Shown here piece by piece: positions 15,266 to 25,949 of a stretch of DNA of 64,000 nucleotides (within the stretch, counting starts at the first letter, position 1; every line of letters starts with the position of its first letter). Origin of the DNA: Gemmatimonadaceae bacterium (lineage in GTDB: Bacteria > Gemmatimonadota > Gemmatimonadetes > Gemmatimonadales > Gemmatimonadaceae); the NCBI GenBank assembly GCA_024710705.1, contig JANJUF010000090.1:1-64000 (forward strand), in the 5' to 3' direction. Both the position numbers and the translations under genes were made by a program. The notes beneath the pieces were generated by a model that did not search any database, was not told the origin of the DNA, and worked only from the letters and a program-made list of their open reading frames with translations.

Positions 15266-16917
15266 CGGAGCGGACCGATGGCCGGCGGAATCACATAGGG
15301 GCCCAGGTGCGGTCCGGGATTCTGCCAAGCAGCGCGCAGCGCGAGGGCGAGGGTGGAGCGCGTCTCCTCGGGATAGACGATGGCGTCGATGAAACCACGG
15401 GCGCCGGCGTAACGCGCATCGAGCTGATGCTCATAGTCCTCGCGCATCTCGGCGATCGCAGCCTGCACTGCCGGGCTCGGATCGGACTGCGCCTGCTTGG
15501 CGGCGGCCAGCGCCGGACCGTGTACGGCGGCCACTGCGGACTCGCCTTCCATTACCGCCATGCGCCCCGTGGGCCAGGATAGGATGAAGTCGGGGTCGAA
15601 GCCCTGCCCGGCCATCGCATAATAGCCGGCCCCACTGGCGTGATTCACCGTCAGGACGAGCTTCGGCACAGTGGCCGTGGCCATGGCTTCCACCCAGCGC
15701 GCACCGGCGCGGATGATGCCCTCGTGCTCGGCCTCCTGCCCGACCATGAAGCCCGAGACATCCTGCACGAACAGCAGCGGGATGCCCTGACGATCGCAGC
15801 GGTCGATGAAGAACGCCACCTTCTCTGCGCTCTCGGCGTAGATGATCCCGCCGAAGCGCGGCTTCTCGCCGGGGCGCCCCTTGATGAGTCCACGGGCGTT
15901 GGCGATCACGCCCACTGGGATCCCCTCGATGCGCGCATCGCCACAGAGCATCTCCTTGGCGAGATTCGGCTGGAACTCGTCCAGCGAACCGTCGTCGAGC
16001 AGGGCGCGCAGCACGTCGTGCATGTCATACGACATCCGGTGGTCACTGGGCAGGATGTCGTAGAGCGCCTCGGGATCGGTGCCGGGCTTGGCCGCTGGAT
16101 CGTGCGGGGCCACCCGCGGCGGCGGCGCGAGGCGCGTGATCTGGTCACGGACCATGCGGAGGCACTCGGCATCGTCCGCTGCCGCGTAGTGCGCGACGCC
16201 GCTCACCTCGGTGTGCATCGTCGCGCCGCCGAGGGTCTCGCCGTCCACCGTCTGCCCGGTAGCCCCCTTCACGAGGTTCGGACCACCGAGTCCCATGAAC
16301 GACGTGCCCTTCACCATCAGGATCACGTCACTGAGCGCCGGAAGGTAGGCGCCGCCGGCCACACACTGGCCCATCACCGCGGCGATCTGCGGGATGCGCA
16401 GGTACCGGCGCATCAGCGAGTTGTAATAGAAGATGCGGGCCGCGCCGTACTGCCCCGGGAACACGCCGCCTTGGTACGGCAGGTTCACACCGGCGGAATC
16501 CACCAAGTAGATGATGGGAATGCGGCAGCGCATGGCGCATTCCTGCGCGCGGAGGATCTTCGGAATCGTTTCCGGCCACCACGAGCCCGCCTTCACCGTG
16601 GCATCGTTGGCCACGACCACGCACTCGCGCCCGTGGACTTGGATGATTCCCGTGATGACGCCGGCGCCCGGCGCCTCCCCATCGTACAGATCGTGGGCGA
16701 CGAGGAGGCCGAACTCGAGGAACGGGGAGCCAGGGTCCTTCAATCCCGCCACGCGCTCGCGCGCCGTGAGCTTTCCTTGGGCATGCTGTTTGGCGATCCG
16801 CTCCGGCCCGCCGCCGAGCCGGAGCTTGGCTTCGAGGGCCTTGGCGGCGTCGGCGAGTTCGCGGAGCCTGCTGCTGCCCTTGGCCGAGCCCGCGTCGGCT
16901 GGACGGGCCTTGCTCAC
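15262..16917 (-). CDS. Acyl-CoA carboxylase beta subunit (carboxyltransferase, methylcrotonyl-CoA type)
   Basis: 551-residue carboxyltransferase that moves CO2 from biotin to an acyl-CoA. Crotonase-fold N and C domains are visible: [54 protein letters not shown] (oxyanion glycines), and in the C half [16 protein letters not shown] and [13 protein letters not shown]. The VNLPYQ...[14 protein letters not shown] wording resembles methylcrotonyl/geranyl-CoA carboxylases more than propionyl-CoA PccB, so leucine or related catabolism is plausible. The biotin carboxylase/BCCP alpha subunit is not in the window. The start is a GTG at 16917, overlapping the mutase subunit stop (GTGA). Confidence 0.9.
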   Translation of the reverse strand: MSKARPADAGSAKGSSRLRELADAAKALEAKLRLGGGPERIAKQHAQGKLTARERVAGLKDPGSPFLEFGLLVAHDLYDGEAPGAGVITGIIQVHGRECVVVANDATVKAGSWWPETIPKILRAQECAMRCRIPIIYLVDSAGVNLPYQGGVFPGQYGAARIFYYNSLMRRYLRIPQIAAVMGQCVAGGAYLPALSDVILMVKGTSFMGLGGPNLVKGATGQTVDGETLGGATMHTEVSGVAHYAAADDAECLRMVRDQITRLAPPPRVAPHDPAAKPGTDPEALYDILPSDHRMSYDMHDVLRALLDDGSLDEFQPNLAKEMLCGDARIEGIPVGVIANARGLIKGRPGEKPRFGGIIYAESAEKVAFFIDRCDRQGIPLLFVQDVSGFMVGQEAEHEGIIRAGARWVEAMATATVPKLVLTVNHASGAGYYAMAGQGFDPDFILSWPTGRMAVMEGESAVAAVHGPALAAAKQAQSDPSPAVQAAIAEMREDYEHQLDARYAGARGFIDAIVYPEETRSTLALALRAAWQNPGPHLGPYVIPPAIGPLR

Positions 16918-17327
16918 GCTTCCTGCGACTGCCGCGCGGCGAACCAGGTCTTGATGTAGTCCACCAGGTCGGCGGTGGAGGTGCCAGGACCGAAGAGGCG
17001 GCCCGTGCCCTGCGCCTCGAGCGCCGCCATGTCCTCCTTGGGAATGATCCCGCCGCCAGTGATCAGCACGTCGTCGCGTCCCTGTTCGCGCAGCAGCTGC
17101 AGCACGCGTGGGAACAGCGTCATGTGCGCACCGGAGAGGATGCTCAACCCGACCACGTCCACGTCCTCCTGCACGGCAGCGGAGGCGATCATCTCGGGGG
17201 TCTGGTGGAGGCCGGTGTAGATGACCTCCATGCCGGCATCGCGCAGGGCGGCGGCGACCACTTTGGCTCCGCGGTCATGGCCGTCGAGACCGGGCTTGGC
17301 AACGAGCACTCGGATGGGGCGGGTCAT
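16914..17327 (-). CDS. Methylmalonyl-CoA mutase, B12-binding small subunit
   Basis: 137-residue stand-alone cobalamin-binding domain. The base-off motif is complete: [14 protein letters not shown] supplies the lower-ligand His, followed by [11 protein letters not shown] and [12 protein letters not shown]. It is the partner of the catalytic subunit encoded at 23194-24888, which has no B12 domain, so the enzyme (methylmalonyl-CoA to succinyl-CoA) is heteromeric and its two genes are about 6 kb apart in different operons. It is first in its operon, with a good promoter (TTGAAC, 17 bp, TAGCTT) ending six bases from the ATG and no Shine-Dalgarno. Confidence 0.93.
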   Translation of the reverse strand: MTRPIRVLVAKPGLDGHDRGAKVVAAALRDAGMEVIYTGLHQTPEMIASAAVQEDVDVVGLSILSGAHMTLFPRVLQLLREQGRDDVLITGGGIIPKEDMAALEAQGTGRLFGPGTSTADLVDYIKTWFAARQSQEA

Positions 17328-17333
17328 GGCGGA

Positions 17334-17362
17334 AAGCTATCCCTCGGACAATGGGTGTTCAA
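17334..17362 (-). promoter_or_regulatory. Sigma-70-type promoter, leaderless configuration, of the mutase/carboxylase operon
   Basis: On the minus strand TTGAAC (17362-17357), 17 bp, TAGCTT (17339-17334), then six bases and the ATG at 17327. Transcription starting 6-8 bases after the -10 would begin at or next to the start codon. Confidence 0.65.
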
Positions 17363-17429
17363 TCGGCCTATGGCGCGCGACACCACGGATCGGGTAGCCT
17401 TCGACATCGCCGACCACCCCCGATTTCTC

Positions 17430-17798
17430 GTGATTCCACGCGCCCTCTCCTCGCGCCAACGCGCCCTGCTGGTCCTCGTGCTTCTTCTCGCGCCCGTCGC
17501 TGCCTGCGAGCACTTCACGGATCCGGAAGCCCCACCGCAGGCGTCCGGCCCCATTCCCGCCGGCGCGGGGCGGATTCGCGTGGAGAACACGCTCAGCGCT
17601 CCGATCGTCGAGACCTGGTACGCGCCCTGCCTTGGCAACGTCGTCCCGCTCAAGGTGCGTCGCACCATCCGGCAGGGCGAGAGCACCCTCCAGGACGTGA
17701 CGGCCGGATGCACACGCGTCACGATGTACCGCGACGGTGGCGCGGTCACGGTATCGGTGAGCGCCGAGGAGGGCGTGATCACGACCGTGCGGAGTTGA
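17430..17798 (+). CDS. Small lipoprotein of unknown function
   Basis: 122 residues if the GTG at 17430 is used; I choose it because it places a basic n-region (IPRALSSRQR), a hydrophobic core and the lipobox APVAAC at normal distances. The ATG at 17370 would put 20 extra residues in front of the signal, and the track's start at 17124 overlaps the divergent mutase gene. The mature protein is about 95 residues with two cysteines (YAPCLG, TAGCTRV) that may form a disulphide, and reads as a small beta domain. No family recognised. No convincing Shine-Dalgarno or promoter precedes the GTG. Confidence 0.6.
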   Translation: MIPRALSSRQRALLVLVLLLAPVAACEHFTDPEAPPQASGPIPAGAGRIRVENTLSAPIVETWYAPCLGNVVPLKVRRTIRQGESTLQDVTAGCTRVTMYRDGGAVTVSVSAEEGVITTVRS

Positions 17799-17803
17799 CC
17801 TGT

Positions 17804-17826
17804 CGCGCCGGTGATGCCCCGGCGCG
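17804..17826. terminator. Terminator hairpin between convergent genes
   Basis: CGCGCCGG (17804-17811), loop TGATGCC, CCGGCGCG (17819-17826): a perfect 8-bp GC stem with a 7-base loop, filling the 34 bp between convergent stops at 17798 and 17833. Confidence 0.65.
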
Positions 17827-17832
17827 TCGTGC

Positions 17833-18429
17833 TCACTCGCGAAAGACGTCGAGCATGAGGGTCCAGCCGATCGTTGACACCGTCATGGCGCCGATGGCGA
17901 CGGCCCGGTGGGTTCCCGGATTCGCCCCATCTTCCAGCTCATCGCCAAGCACGGCTGTTGCCAAGAACCCGGCGTCGGCGAGCAGCATCAACGAGGCGTG
18001 CGCGAAGCGCCGTTTGCGATCGCGCGGATCGGCCCTGCCCTCCCAAAGGTTCCACACACCCGTGATGGTGTTCGAAGCGAAGAGGACGCCCACGCCGGTG
18101 GCCAGGAGCGGGTGCGCATCCTCCGCCCAGTCGCTCTCCCCATCCTTCGCGAGCTGGGTGCCGGCCACGTATTGCGCTACGAAGAGTGGCAGCATCGCGA
18201 AGCTCCCGAATCGGTGCAGGTCCAACCGCCGATAATACCAGTCCGAGTACTGCACCTGCGGCGCAGGTGTCGGCGTGGGTGTCGCCATGGATGTCGGCGT
18301 GAGGCGTCGGTCGGCGAGGCGCTGAGCGATGGCAGGACTGGCCGTGACCGCCGGTTGGGCGGCCGGCACAGGCTGGGCGATGAGTATCAGAACCGGCGCG
18401 GTCGCAATGCGAGCGAGTTCGAGCAGCAT
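17833..18429 (-). CDS. Multi-helix membrane protein with conserved-looking His residues
   Basis: 198 residues, no family recognised. A signal-like hydrophobic N-terminus (ARIATAPVLILIAQ) is followed by a Pro/Thr/Ala-rich linker, then four membrane segments: RFGSFAMLPLFVAQYVAG, HPLLATGVGVLFASNTITG, FAHASLMLLADAGFLATAV and HRAVAIGAMTVSTIGWTLML. His residues at the borders of the helices (LHRFG, AHPLL, FAHAS, THRAV) recall haem-binding cytochrome b561-like bundles, but this is only a resemblance. The ATG at 18429 has GGAG eight bases upstream and gives a normal N-terminus, so I prefer it to the track start at 18465. Divergent from the hybrid kinase. Confidence 0.6.
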   Translation of the reverse strand: MLLELARIATAPVLILIAQPVPAAQPAVTASPAIAQRLADRRLTPTSMATPTPTPAPQVQYSDWYYRRLDLHRFGSFAMLPLFVAQYVAGTQLAKDGESDWAEDAHPLLATGVGVLFASNTITGVWNLWEGRADPRDRKRRFAHASLMLLADAGFLATAVLGDELEDGANPGTHRAVAIGAMTVSTIGWTLMLDVFRE

Positions 18430-18515
18430 GGCCGTCTCCGCTGAGGGTATGCGAAATGTCACCACAGTCGCGATTCAAGTGCATCAGGAGAACCCCGAGC
18501 CCGGAGACCGTCGAT

Positions 18516-18521
18516 TAGCTT
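18516..18521 (+). promoter_or_regulatory. TANNNT box before the hybrid kinase GTG
   Basis: TAGCTT nine bases before the GTG at 18531, identical to the hexamer before the mutase subunit and truA genes. No good -35 is visible at 16-18 bp. The rest of the 101 bp divergent gap holds nothing else I can name. Confidence 0.35.
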
Positions 18522-18530
18522 CCACCGCAT

Positions 18531-20102
18531 GTGCCCGAGCGACGCCCCGTGACGCGCAACCCCGCCCCCGCCGCCAGCGCCGAGCGCTACCGCGCGTTGG
18601 TTGAGTACTCACCGGAAGCCGCCTACGTGGTGCGCGACGGCATCATCGAGTACGTGAACCCGGCCGCCATGCGGCTCTTCGGCGCGCCGAGCGCCGAGGC
18701 GCTGATTGGCACGGACATCCTCAATCACGTGCACCCGGACGACCATGCCGTCGCGATCGCGCGCCGCCGCCTGGTCCTTGAGCTCAACGTCCCGGCGCCG
18801 CTGCTCGAAATGCGCTTCGTCACCCTCGACGGGCGGATCATTGACGTCGAGGTCCAGGCCACCGCCATCCACTTCGACGGCGAGCGCGCCATCTACGCCG
18901 CGGCGCGCGACATTTCGGCCCGGAAGCAGCTCGAGGAGCAGGTCCGGCAGGCGCAAAAGCTCGAGGCGGTCGGCCGCCTCGCCGGCGGCGTGGCGCACGA
19001 CTTCAACAACACCTTGGCCGTGATCCTCGGGCACACCGAGTTCGCGCTCGGTGAGTTGCCGGCAAACCACGCGCTGCGTGCCGACCTGCAGGCCATCCAG
19101 CGCGCAGCCCAGCACTCGGCCGCCCTGACGCGCCAGCTGCTCACGTACGCGCGGCGCCAGACGATCGCCCCGCAAGCGCTCGACCTCAGCCACTCGGTCA
19201 CTGAGGCACTCCGGATGCTGCGGCCCCTCATCGGCGAGAGCATCGCGCTGGAGTGGCAGCCCGTTGCGGATCTGTGGCCCGTCACGCTTGATCCGTCGCA
19301 GTTCGACCAGATTCTGACCAACCTCTGTGCCAACGCACGCGATGCCATCGCCGGCGTGGGCACGCTCCGCATCGTCGCCGCCAACGTCTCACTGACGGCG
19401 GCCGATTGTATTGGCATCGCCGATGCCGTGGCCGGCGACTACGTGCGGCTGACGGTGGAAGACAACGGTCGTGGCATGACCGCCGAGGTGTTACAGCGGG
19501 CGTTCGAACCGTTCTTCACGACGAAGGGGATTGGCGAAGGCACCGGACTCGGCTTGGCGACGGTGTACGGCATCGTGCGGCAGAACCAAGGCTGCGTCAC
19601 CGTGTCCAGCACATCGGGCGCGGGGACGCGATTCGACCTCTACTTCCCGCGCCGCATCGAGGCGATGCCCGCCACCGCGCCGGTGACGCTGGTGTCGACG
19701 GCGCGACCGGGCTCGGAGACCATCCTGGTGGTCGAGGATGAACCCGAGATCCTGCGGTTGGCCACCCGGGCACTCGGCGCCAAGGGCTACGCCGTCCTGC
19801 CGGCCTCGGGGCCGGACGAAGCACTGGAGCTGGCCCGCGAGCATCCTGGCACGATTGACCTGCTGCTGACCGACGTGATGATGCCGGTAATGACGGGTCC
19901 GGATCTGGCGCGGGCCATCAGCGCCATCCGGGGGCCGCTCCGACTGCTCTTCATGTCAGGCTACAGCGCCGAACTCATCGCGAAGCAGGGGAATATCGGG
20001 ACGGAGACGGCGTTCCTGGCGAAACCGTTCACGCTGCTGGAGTTGACGGAGCGTGTGCGGGCGTCGCTGGACGAGGCGCCGGTGCTGGTGCGGAGTGCGT
20101 AG
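18531..20102 (+). CDS. Soluble hybrid sensor histidine kinase (PAS-HisKA-HATPase-REC)
   Basis: 523 residues without membrane segments. A PAS domain occupies about 20-130 (EYSPEAAYVVRDGIIEYVNPAAM), then HisKA with His156 in GRLAGGVAHDFNNTL, ATPase boxes NLCANARDAI, DNGRGM and GTGLGLATVYG, and a receiver from VVEDEPEIL with acceptor Asp448 in TDVMMPVMTG and Lys in FLAKPFT. It shares kinase-core wording and order with the membrane hybrid kinase at 7209, so the two are paralogues in one lineage of orphan hybrid kinases. Cytoplasmic PAS sensing (redox, ligand) is expected; the signal is unknown. It is convergent with the OmpA gene, 5 bp apart. Start is the GTG at 18531. Confidence 0.92.
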   Translation: MPERRPVTRNPAPAASAERYRALVEYSPEAAYVVRDGIIEYVNPAAMRLFGAPSAEALIGTDILNHVHPDDHAVAIARRRLVLELNVPAPLLEMRFVTLDGRIIDVEVQATAIHFDGERAIYAAARDISARKQLEEQVRQAQKLEAVGRLAGGVAHDFNNTLAVILGHTEFALGELPANHALRADLQAIQRAAQHSAALTRQLLTYARRQTIAPQALDLSHSVTEALRMLRPLIGESIALEWQPVADLWPVTLDPSQFDQILTNLCANARDAIAGVGTLRIVAANVSLTAADCIGIADAVAGDYVRLTVEDNGRGMTAEVLQRAFEPFFTTKGIGEGTGLGLATVYGIVRQNQGCVTVSSTSGAGTRFDLYFPRRIEAMPATAPVTLVSTARPGSETILVVEDEPEILRLATRALGAKGYAVLPASGPDEALELAREHPGTIDLLLTDVMMPVMTGPDLARAISAIRGPLRLLFMSGYSAELIAKQGNIGTETAFLAKPFTLLELTERVRASLDEAPVLVRSA

Positions 20103-20107
20103 GACCG

Positions 20108-20809
20108 TCAGCGCACCACTTCGATCCGCAGCTCCACCCGGCGATTCATCTCGCGCCCGACTTCCGTCCGATTGTCCCCAAGCGGACGCGACGGCCCGAG
20201 CCCGACCGCCACCATGCGTCCCGCCGCCACGCCATTTTCAAGGAGCTGCCGGAACACCGCCAGCGCGCGCTGCTCGGAGAGCGCCTGGTTCTGGGCCGCG
20301 TCACCGGAATCGTCGGTATGCCCGACGATGGTGATGACGCTCAAGCGATAATCCGCCAGTACGCCGGCAATCTGTCCCACGGCGGTACGCGCCTCGGCCG
20401 ACAGTGTCGCCCGGCCGATTTCGAAGGCGAACCGCGAGGTCAACCGCAAGATCAGCGTTTCGCGCTCGCGCGTGACCTCGATGCCGGGCCCGGCGAGTTG
20501 CCGCAGCCTCGCTTCTTGGACGTCCACGTAATAGCCCACATCCCCCGTCGCCACGCGGTCGCCGCTGACCGAGAGCCGGGCCTGGCGCGCTTCGACCGCC
20601 GAGTCCAACTCGGTGGCCCGCACCAAGCCGGCCGGGCGCATCGGCACCGGCCGCGCCACGGCAGCCGTGGCCGTGGCCGAATCACCGACCACGGCAGCGG
20701 TGCGGCCACTCGCAGGCGACGCCCCCTCGCGCGTCGGCTGCCGCCAGCACCCGAGGGCAATCCCGAGCGCCGCGACCCGGACGCCCGCCCACACCATGCG
20801 CCGCATCAT
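20108..20809 (-). CDS. OmpA-family lipoprotein
   Basis: 233 residues. Lipobox LGIALGC near residue 21, an Ala/Pro/Thr-rich linker, a short helix region, then a C-terminal OmpA peptidoglycan-binding domain (about 120-230): FEIGRATLSAEARTAVGQI, IVGHTDDSGDAAQNQALSEQRA and VGREMNRRVELRIEV, containing the Asp and Arg that bind diaminopimelate in the family. It tethers the outer membrane to the cell wall. The start at 20809 overlaps the EAL gene's TGA (ATGA); a second ATG three codons in is an alternative. Last gene of the long minus-strand chain. Confidence 0.88.
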   Translation of the reverse strand: MMRRMVWAGVRVAALGIALGCWRQPTREGASPASGRTAAVVGDSATATAAVARPVPMRPAGLVRATELDSAVEARQARLSVSGDRVATGDVGYYVDVQEARLRQLAGPGIEVTRERETLILRLTSRFAFEIGRATLSAEARTAVGQIAGVLADYRLSVITIVGHTDDSGDAAQNQALSEQRALAVFRQLLENGVAAGRMVAVGLGPSRPLGDNRTEVGREMNRRVELRIEVVR

Positions 20810-22368
20810 GCGGCAGCGCGTTGCTTGAGAAACCGTAAGAACTCCTCCGCCAGAAGCGGACGACTGAAATGATACCCCTGCCCACCCTCGACGCCATGGG
20901 CGCGCAACCAGGCGGCCTGCATCTCGGATTCTACCCCTTCGGCGACCATTCGGAGCCCGAGCGAGCGCGCCATCTCAATGACATGGACGATCACGTGGCT
21001 GGTGGCGGCACCGGTGCCGATGGCTTCCACGAAACTCCGATCGATCTTCAGGACGTCCAGCGAGAAGGTCGAGAGGTAGGAGAGGCTGGAGTATCCGGTG
21101 CCGAAGTCGTCCACCGCGACCTCGTGCCCGCGGCCGCGGAACTCGGAGATCCGGCGACGCGCGAGCTCGGCGTCCACGAGGGCGCGCTCGGTGATCTCGA
21201 GCTTGATGAGTGCCGGGGACACCGCCCGTTCCTCGAGCACGCGCCCCAGCGCGTCGTTGAAGCGTTCGCCCTCGAGGTCCTGCGCCCCGAGATTGAGGTT
21301 GAGCGTGAGCCCCCCCCGCGCCATGCACTCCGGCGCGACGTCGCGGAGGGCGTTGCCGAGGACGGCGAGCGTCAAGTCGGTGGTCAAGCCTTCGCGCTCG
21401 GCGAGTTGCACGAAGCTTTCGGGCGGGACCACTTCGCCGCGGTCCGTGGTCCACCGCGCCAGGATCTCGGCGCCCACACAATGCCCCGACGCGAGGTCCA
21501 TGATGGGCTGGTAGCAGACGGTGATGCGACCACGGGCGATTGCCGCCCGCAGCTGGGTGCCACGACTGAGCCGATGCCGCGTGTAGCGCAGCACCACGTA
21601 CAGCCAGCCGCTCAGCAGCAGGAGGCCGGCGGCGATGCCGACGCCGAGGGTGCCACGGTACCGACTCCAGAAGCGGTCGAGCGGTTCGGTGGCGACGATC
21701 TCGATCGGCAACTCGCCGCTCCGCGAGTAGCGCGAGAGCGCACGCGCACCGACACGGTCGATGGTCAGGCCCACGGGGAGGGCGTCCGGCGCCGGAATGG
21801 CGGCGTTCTCCGGCTGAGCCGTGAGCCGCAGTCCCTCCACCCAGAGCCCGGCCTCACGCCCCTGCAGCAGCCCCTCGTCGAGCAGCGCGTGCGGATCGAA
21901 GGCCACGTCGTGATCGCCGAACCGCATCAGGAAGAGGCGCACGCCTCCCACTTCGGTGGCGGCACTTGGCCACCACGCGACGACGCCGGATGCGTAGATG
22001 CGGTCGGCGCGTGGCGGACGCAGTGCCGCCGCCTGCAGGAATCCGACGCCGCAGAGGCGATCCACCGCGCGCCAGTACCCGATGGCCCGGATGTGCGGTC
22101 GGCTCATCGCCGCGTTCTGCAGGGCCTCGAGATGGGCCACGCTGCATCGCGTGTGCGGCAGGGCCTCGAACTCCTGCAGCAGCGTGCGGGTATCGAGGAT
22201 CATCCGCTCGGCCTGTTCGCCCAAGGCCGCCGCCAGTCCGCCGACGGCGCGCTCGTCGGCCCGCACCGATCCGCGCCACAGGTACAGGGACAGCATCGCC
22301 AGCACGGCGGCGATGCCGGCGAGCCCCACCAACGAGATGGCCAACAGTTGTGGATCCCGACGCGACAT
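20806..22368 (-). CDS. Membrane EAL-domain c-di-GMP phosphodiesterase with CSS-motif sensor
   Basis: 520 residues. Two membrane helices (about 8-30 and 235-255) flank a periplasmic domain carrying TRCSVAH and a second Cys in DRLCGVG, the layout of the CSS-motif redox-sensing domain found in DsbA/DsbB-controlled E. coli EAL proteins. The EAL domain keeps its catalytic residues: GAEILARW (EAL-position Glu), LNLNLGAQDL, KLEITERALVD, VDDFGTGYSSLSYL, LKIDRSFV and AEGVESEMQ. An active phosphodiesterase (c-di-GMP to pGpG) is therefore expected, controlled by periplasmic thiol state. The ATG at 22368 has GGGAG about eight bases upstream. The gap to the upstream methyltransferase gene is 40 bp. Confidence 0.88.
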   Translation of the reverse strand: MSRRDPQLLAISLVGLAGIAAVLAMLSLYLWRGSVRADERAVGGLAAALGEQAERMILDTRTLLQEFEALPHTRCSVAHLEALQNAAMSRPHIRAIGYWRAVDRLCGVGFLQAAALRPPRADRIYASGVVAWWPSAATEVGGVRLFLMRFGDHDVAFDPHALLDEGLLQGREAGLWVEGLRLTAQPENAAIPAPDALPVGLTIDRVGARALSRYSRSGELPIEIVATEPLDRFWSRYRGTLGVGIAAGLLLLSGWLYVVLRYTRHRLSRGTQLRAAIARGRITVCYQPIMDLASGHCVGAEILARWTTDRGEVVPPESFVQLAEREGLTTDLTLAVLGNALRDVAPECMARGGLTLNLNLGAQDLEGERFNDALGRVLEERAVSPALIKLEITERALVDAELARRRISEFRGRGHEVAVDDFGTGYSSLSYLSTFSLDVLKIDRSFVEAIGTGAATSHVIVHVIEMARSLGLRMVAEGVESEMQAAWLRAHGVEGGQGYHFSRPLLAEEFLRFLKQRAAA

Positions 22369-22408
22369 CACACGCTCCCGCCCGACCGCTGGCATGCCAA
22401 CGGCCGCG

Positions 22409-23188
22409 CTATGCTTCCTTCCGCGCCACCAACAACATCTCGCTTGAGCGGCGGCTCAACGGTCTATCGGTAAACGACTCCCACGCCTGTTCGACGACCA
22501 AGCCGGCGTCGAGCATCATTTCCGCCAACCGGGAGGCGGTGTACAGCCGGATGCGGTGCTCCCGGTGTTCGGTCCGCGTCCGCCCCTGCCAGGTCGACGC
22601 GATGGTCAGGAACCCCGTGAGGGGATCGAAGGAGCGGTCCTGCACTATTATCGTCCCATCGCGGGTTTCCCATGCATCACGGGCGAGAAACCGCGCCATC
22701 ACGCCGTCGCGACTCCCGCCCTGCCACACCATCAGGCCGCCCGGCTTGAGGACACGGGCACATTCCCGGATGACCTTGGCGTCGTCCGCGGCATCGTCGA
22801 AGAACCCGAAGCTCGTGAAGAGATTCACGACGGCGTCGAAGCGTCGCCGCCAACGGAAGGGAAGGCTGCGCATGTCGCCGCGCGTGTAGCGCAGCGTCTT
22901 GCCGGTCCCCCGCTTCTTCGCGCGCGCAAGCAGGTCCTTGGAGAGGTCGTAGCCGTCCACATCGAATCCCGCCTCGGCCAGCAGATGCGCGTGCCGCCCT
23001 TGGCCGCAGGCAAGGTCCAGGATGCGCGAGCCCGACGGCAGGGCGAGCAGCTCGATGAGCCGCCCCACCTGGGCGCGATCCTCACGGAGATCGAACAGGG
23101 GCTCGTACTCTCGCACGTAGCCCCCGTCGAAGTAGGACTTCCACCAGTCCGCGCGTGCCGTCGTCGCCTCCGGAGGCTCTCGCCGCAC
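22409..23188 (-). CDS. Class I SAM-dependent methyltransferase
   Basis: 259 residues from the GTG at 23188, eight bases after the mutase stop; the longer ORF-track frame (to 23512) lies inside the mutase gene. Motif I is ILDLACGQGRHAHLLAEAG, motif II acidic residue in VDGYDLSKDLL, then YTRGDMRSLPF and FDAVVNLFTSFGFFDD, all typical of the small-molecule Methyltransf_25/11 type. The N-terminal WWKSYFDGGYVREYEPLF block is seen in many such proteins from this kind of genome. Substrate unknown. No Shine-Dalgarno is clear, so translational coupling to the mutase gene is likely. Confidence 0.8.
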   Translation of the reverse strand: MRREPPEATTARADWWKSYFDGGYVREYEPLFDLREDRAQVGRLIELLALPSGSRILDLACGQGRHAHLLAEAGFDVDGYDLSKDLLARAKKRGTGKTLRYTRGDMRSLPFRWRRRFDAVVNLFTSFGFFDDAADDAKVIRECARVLKPGGLMVWQGGSRDGVMARFLARDAWETRDGTIIVQDRSFDPLTGFLTIASTWQGRTRTEHREHRIRLYTASRLAEMMLDAGLVVEQAWESFTDRPLSRRSSEMLLVARKEA

Positions 23189-23193
23189 GCGGC

Positions 23194-24884
<1,691 letters not shown>

Positions 24885-24888
<4 letters not shown>

Positions 24889-25949
24889 CCGTTGTTCCCG
24901 GTCAGGGTCCCGGCCGCCACGCTTCGGGTGATCAGCGCGTCGGCCTCCGCCAACGGGGTGGTCTCACCGCGTTCCAGCGCGGGCAACCGCCCCTCCAGCC
25001 ATTCATTGATTGCCGCATCGCGCCAGAGACGCGAGCGCAACCGCTGCTCCACTGCATCCACCACACGCTCGCGCAGCCGCGCCCGGCGACGGGATTGCAG
25101 CGTCCCGCTCTTCTCAAGATACCCGAAATGCCGCTCGAGGGCGTCCAACAGCTCGGAAACCCCCTCCCCCGTGGAGCCGATGGTTCGGAGCACGGGCGGT
25201 GTCCACCGGTCGGAGAGCGCCTGCCTGGCCGCCTCGCGGGCGAGCCGAGCTGGGTTGAGCCGCTTCAGGTCCACGCCGTGGTGCGCCGGCACGTCCTTCA
25301 TGGTCGCGCCGGTACGCAGGCCGAGCATGAGCTCGATGTCGTTGCGCAGCCGATCGGCACCGGGGCGGTCGGCCTTGTTCACCACGAACAGGTCGGCAAT
25401 CTCCATCACGCCGGCCTTGAGCGTCTGGATGGAGTCGCCACTCTCGGGCACGAGCACCACCGCGCTGGTGTCGGCCAGCCGCGCGATGTCCAGCTCGCTC
25501 TGGCCCACGCCGACCGTCTCCACCAAGATGCGCTGAATGCCCGCCGCATCGAGCACGTCGCAGACCTCGCGCGTGGCCGCCGCCAGCCCGCCCAGCGAAC
25601 CCCGTGTGGCCATCGAGCGGATGAACACGTTCTCGTGCAGCGCCACGCGCTCCATCCGCACGCGATCCCCGAGTAGCGCACCGCCGGTGAACGGCGAGGT
25701 CGGGTCCACCGCCACCACGCCGACCCGGAGTCCCTGTGCCAGGTACTGCTCGGCCAGCAGCGTGGTGAGGGTACTCTTTCCGGCCCCCGGCGGTCCGGTG
25801 ATGCCCACGCGTCGCGCCTGTCCGACGCGCGGGTGGCAGGCCGCCAGCAGCTGTTCCCATCCGGCGCGCCGATCCTCGACCGTACTCACCGCGCGCGCGA
25901 TGGCGACCTTGCGGCCTTCGAACAGCTCGGAAATCAACGTCGGCTTCAT
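24885..25949 (-). CDS. meaB: MeaB/ArgK-type GTPase, mutase chaperone
   Basis: 354-residue G3E P-loop GTPase that protects and reloads methylmalonyl-CoA mutase with adenosylcobalamin. Nucleotide motifs are [12 protein letters not shown] (Walker A), [22 protein letters not shown] (switch region typical of MeaB), ETVGVGQSE (G3) and [12 protein letters not shown] (G4). The C-terminal helical dimerisation arm ([15 protein letters not shown]) is present. Overlaps at both ends place it between a CBS-domain gene and the mutase catalytic subunit; the latter neighbour fixes its partner. Confidence 0.95.

Noticed and set aside
17124-17429. Longer N-terminus for the small lipoprotein gene
   Set aside because: It would run antisense into the mutase subunit and bury the signal peptide; the GTG at 17430 gives a normal lipoprotein N-terminus.
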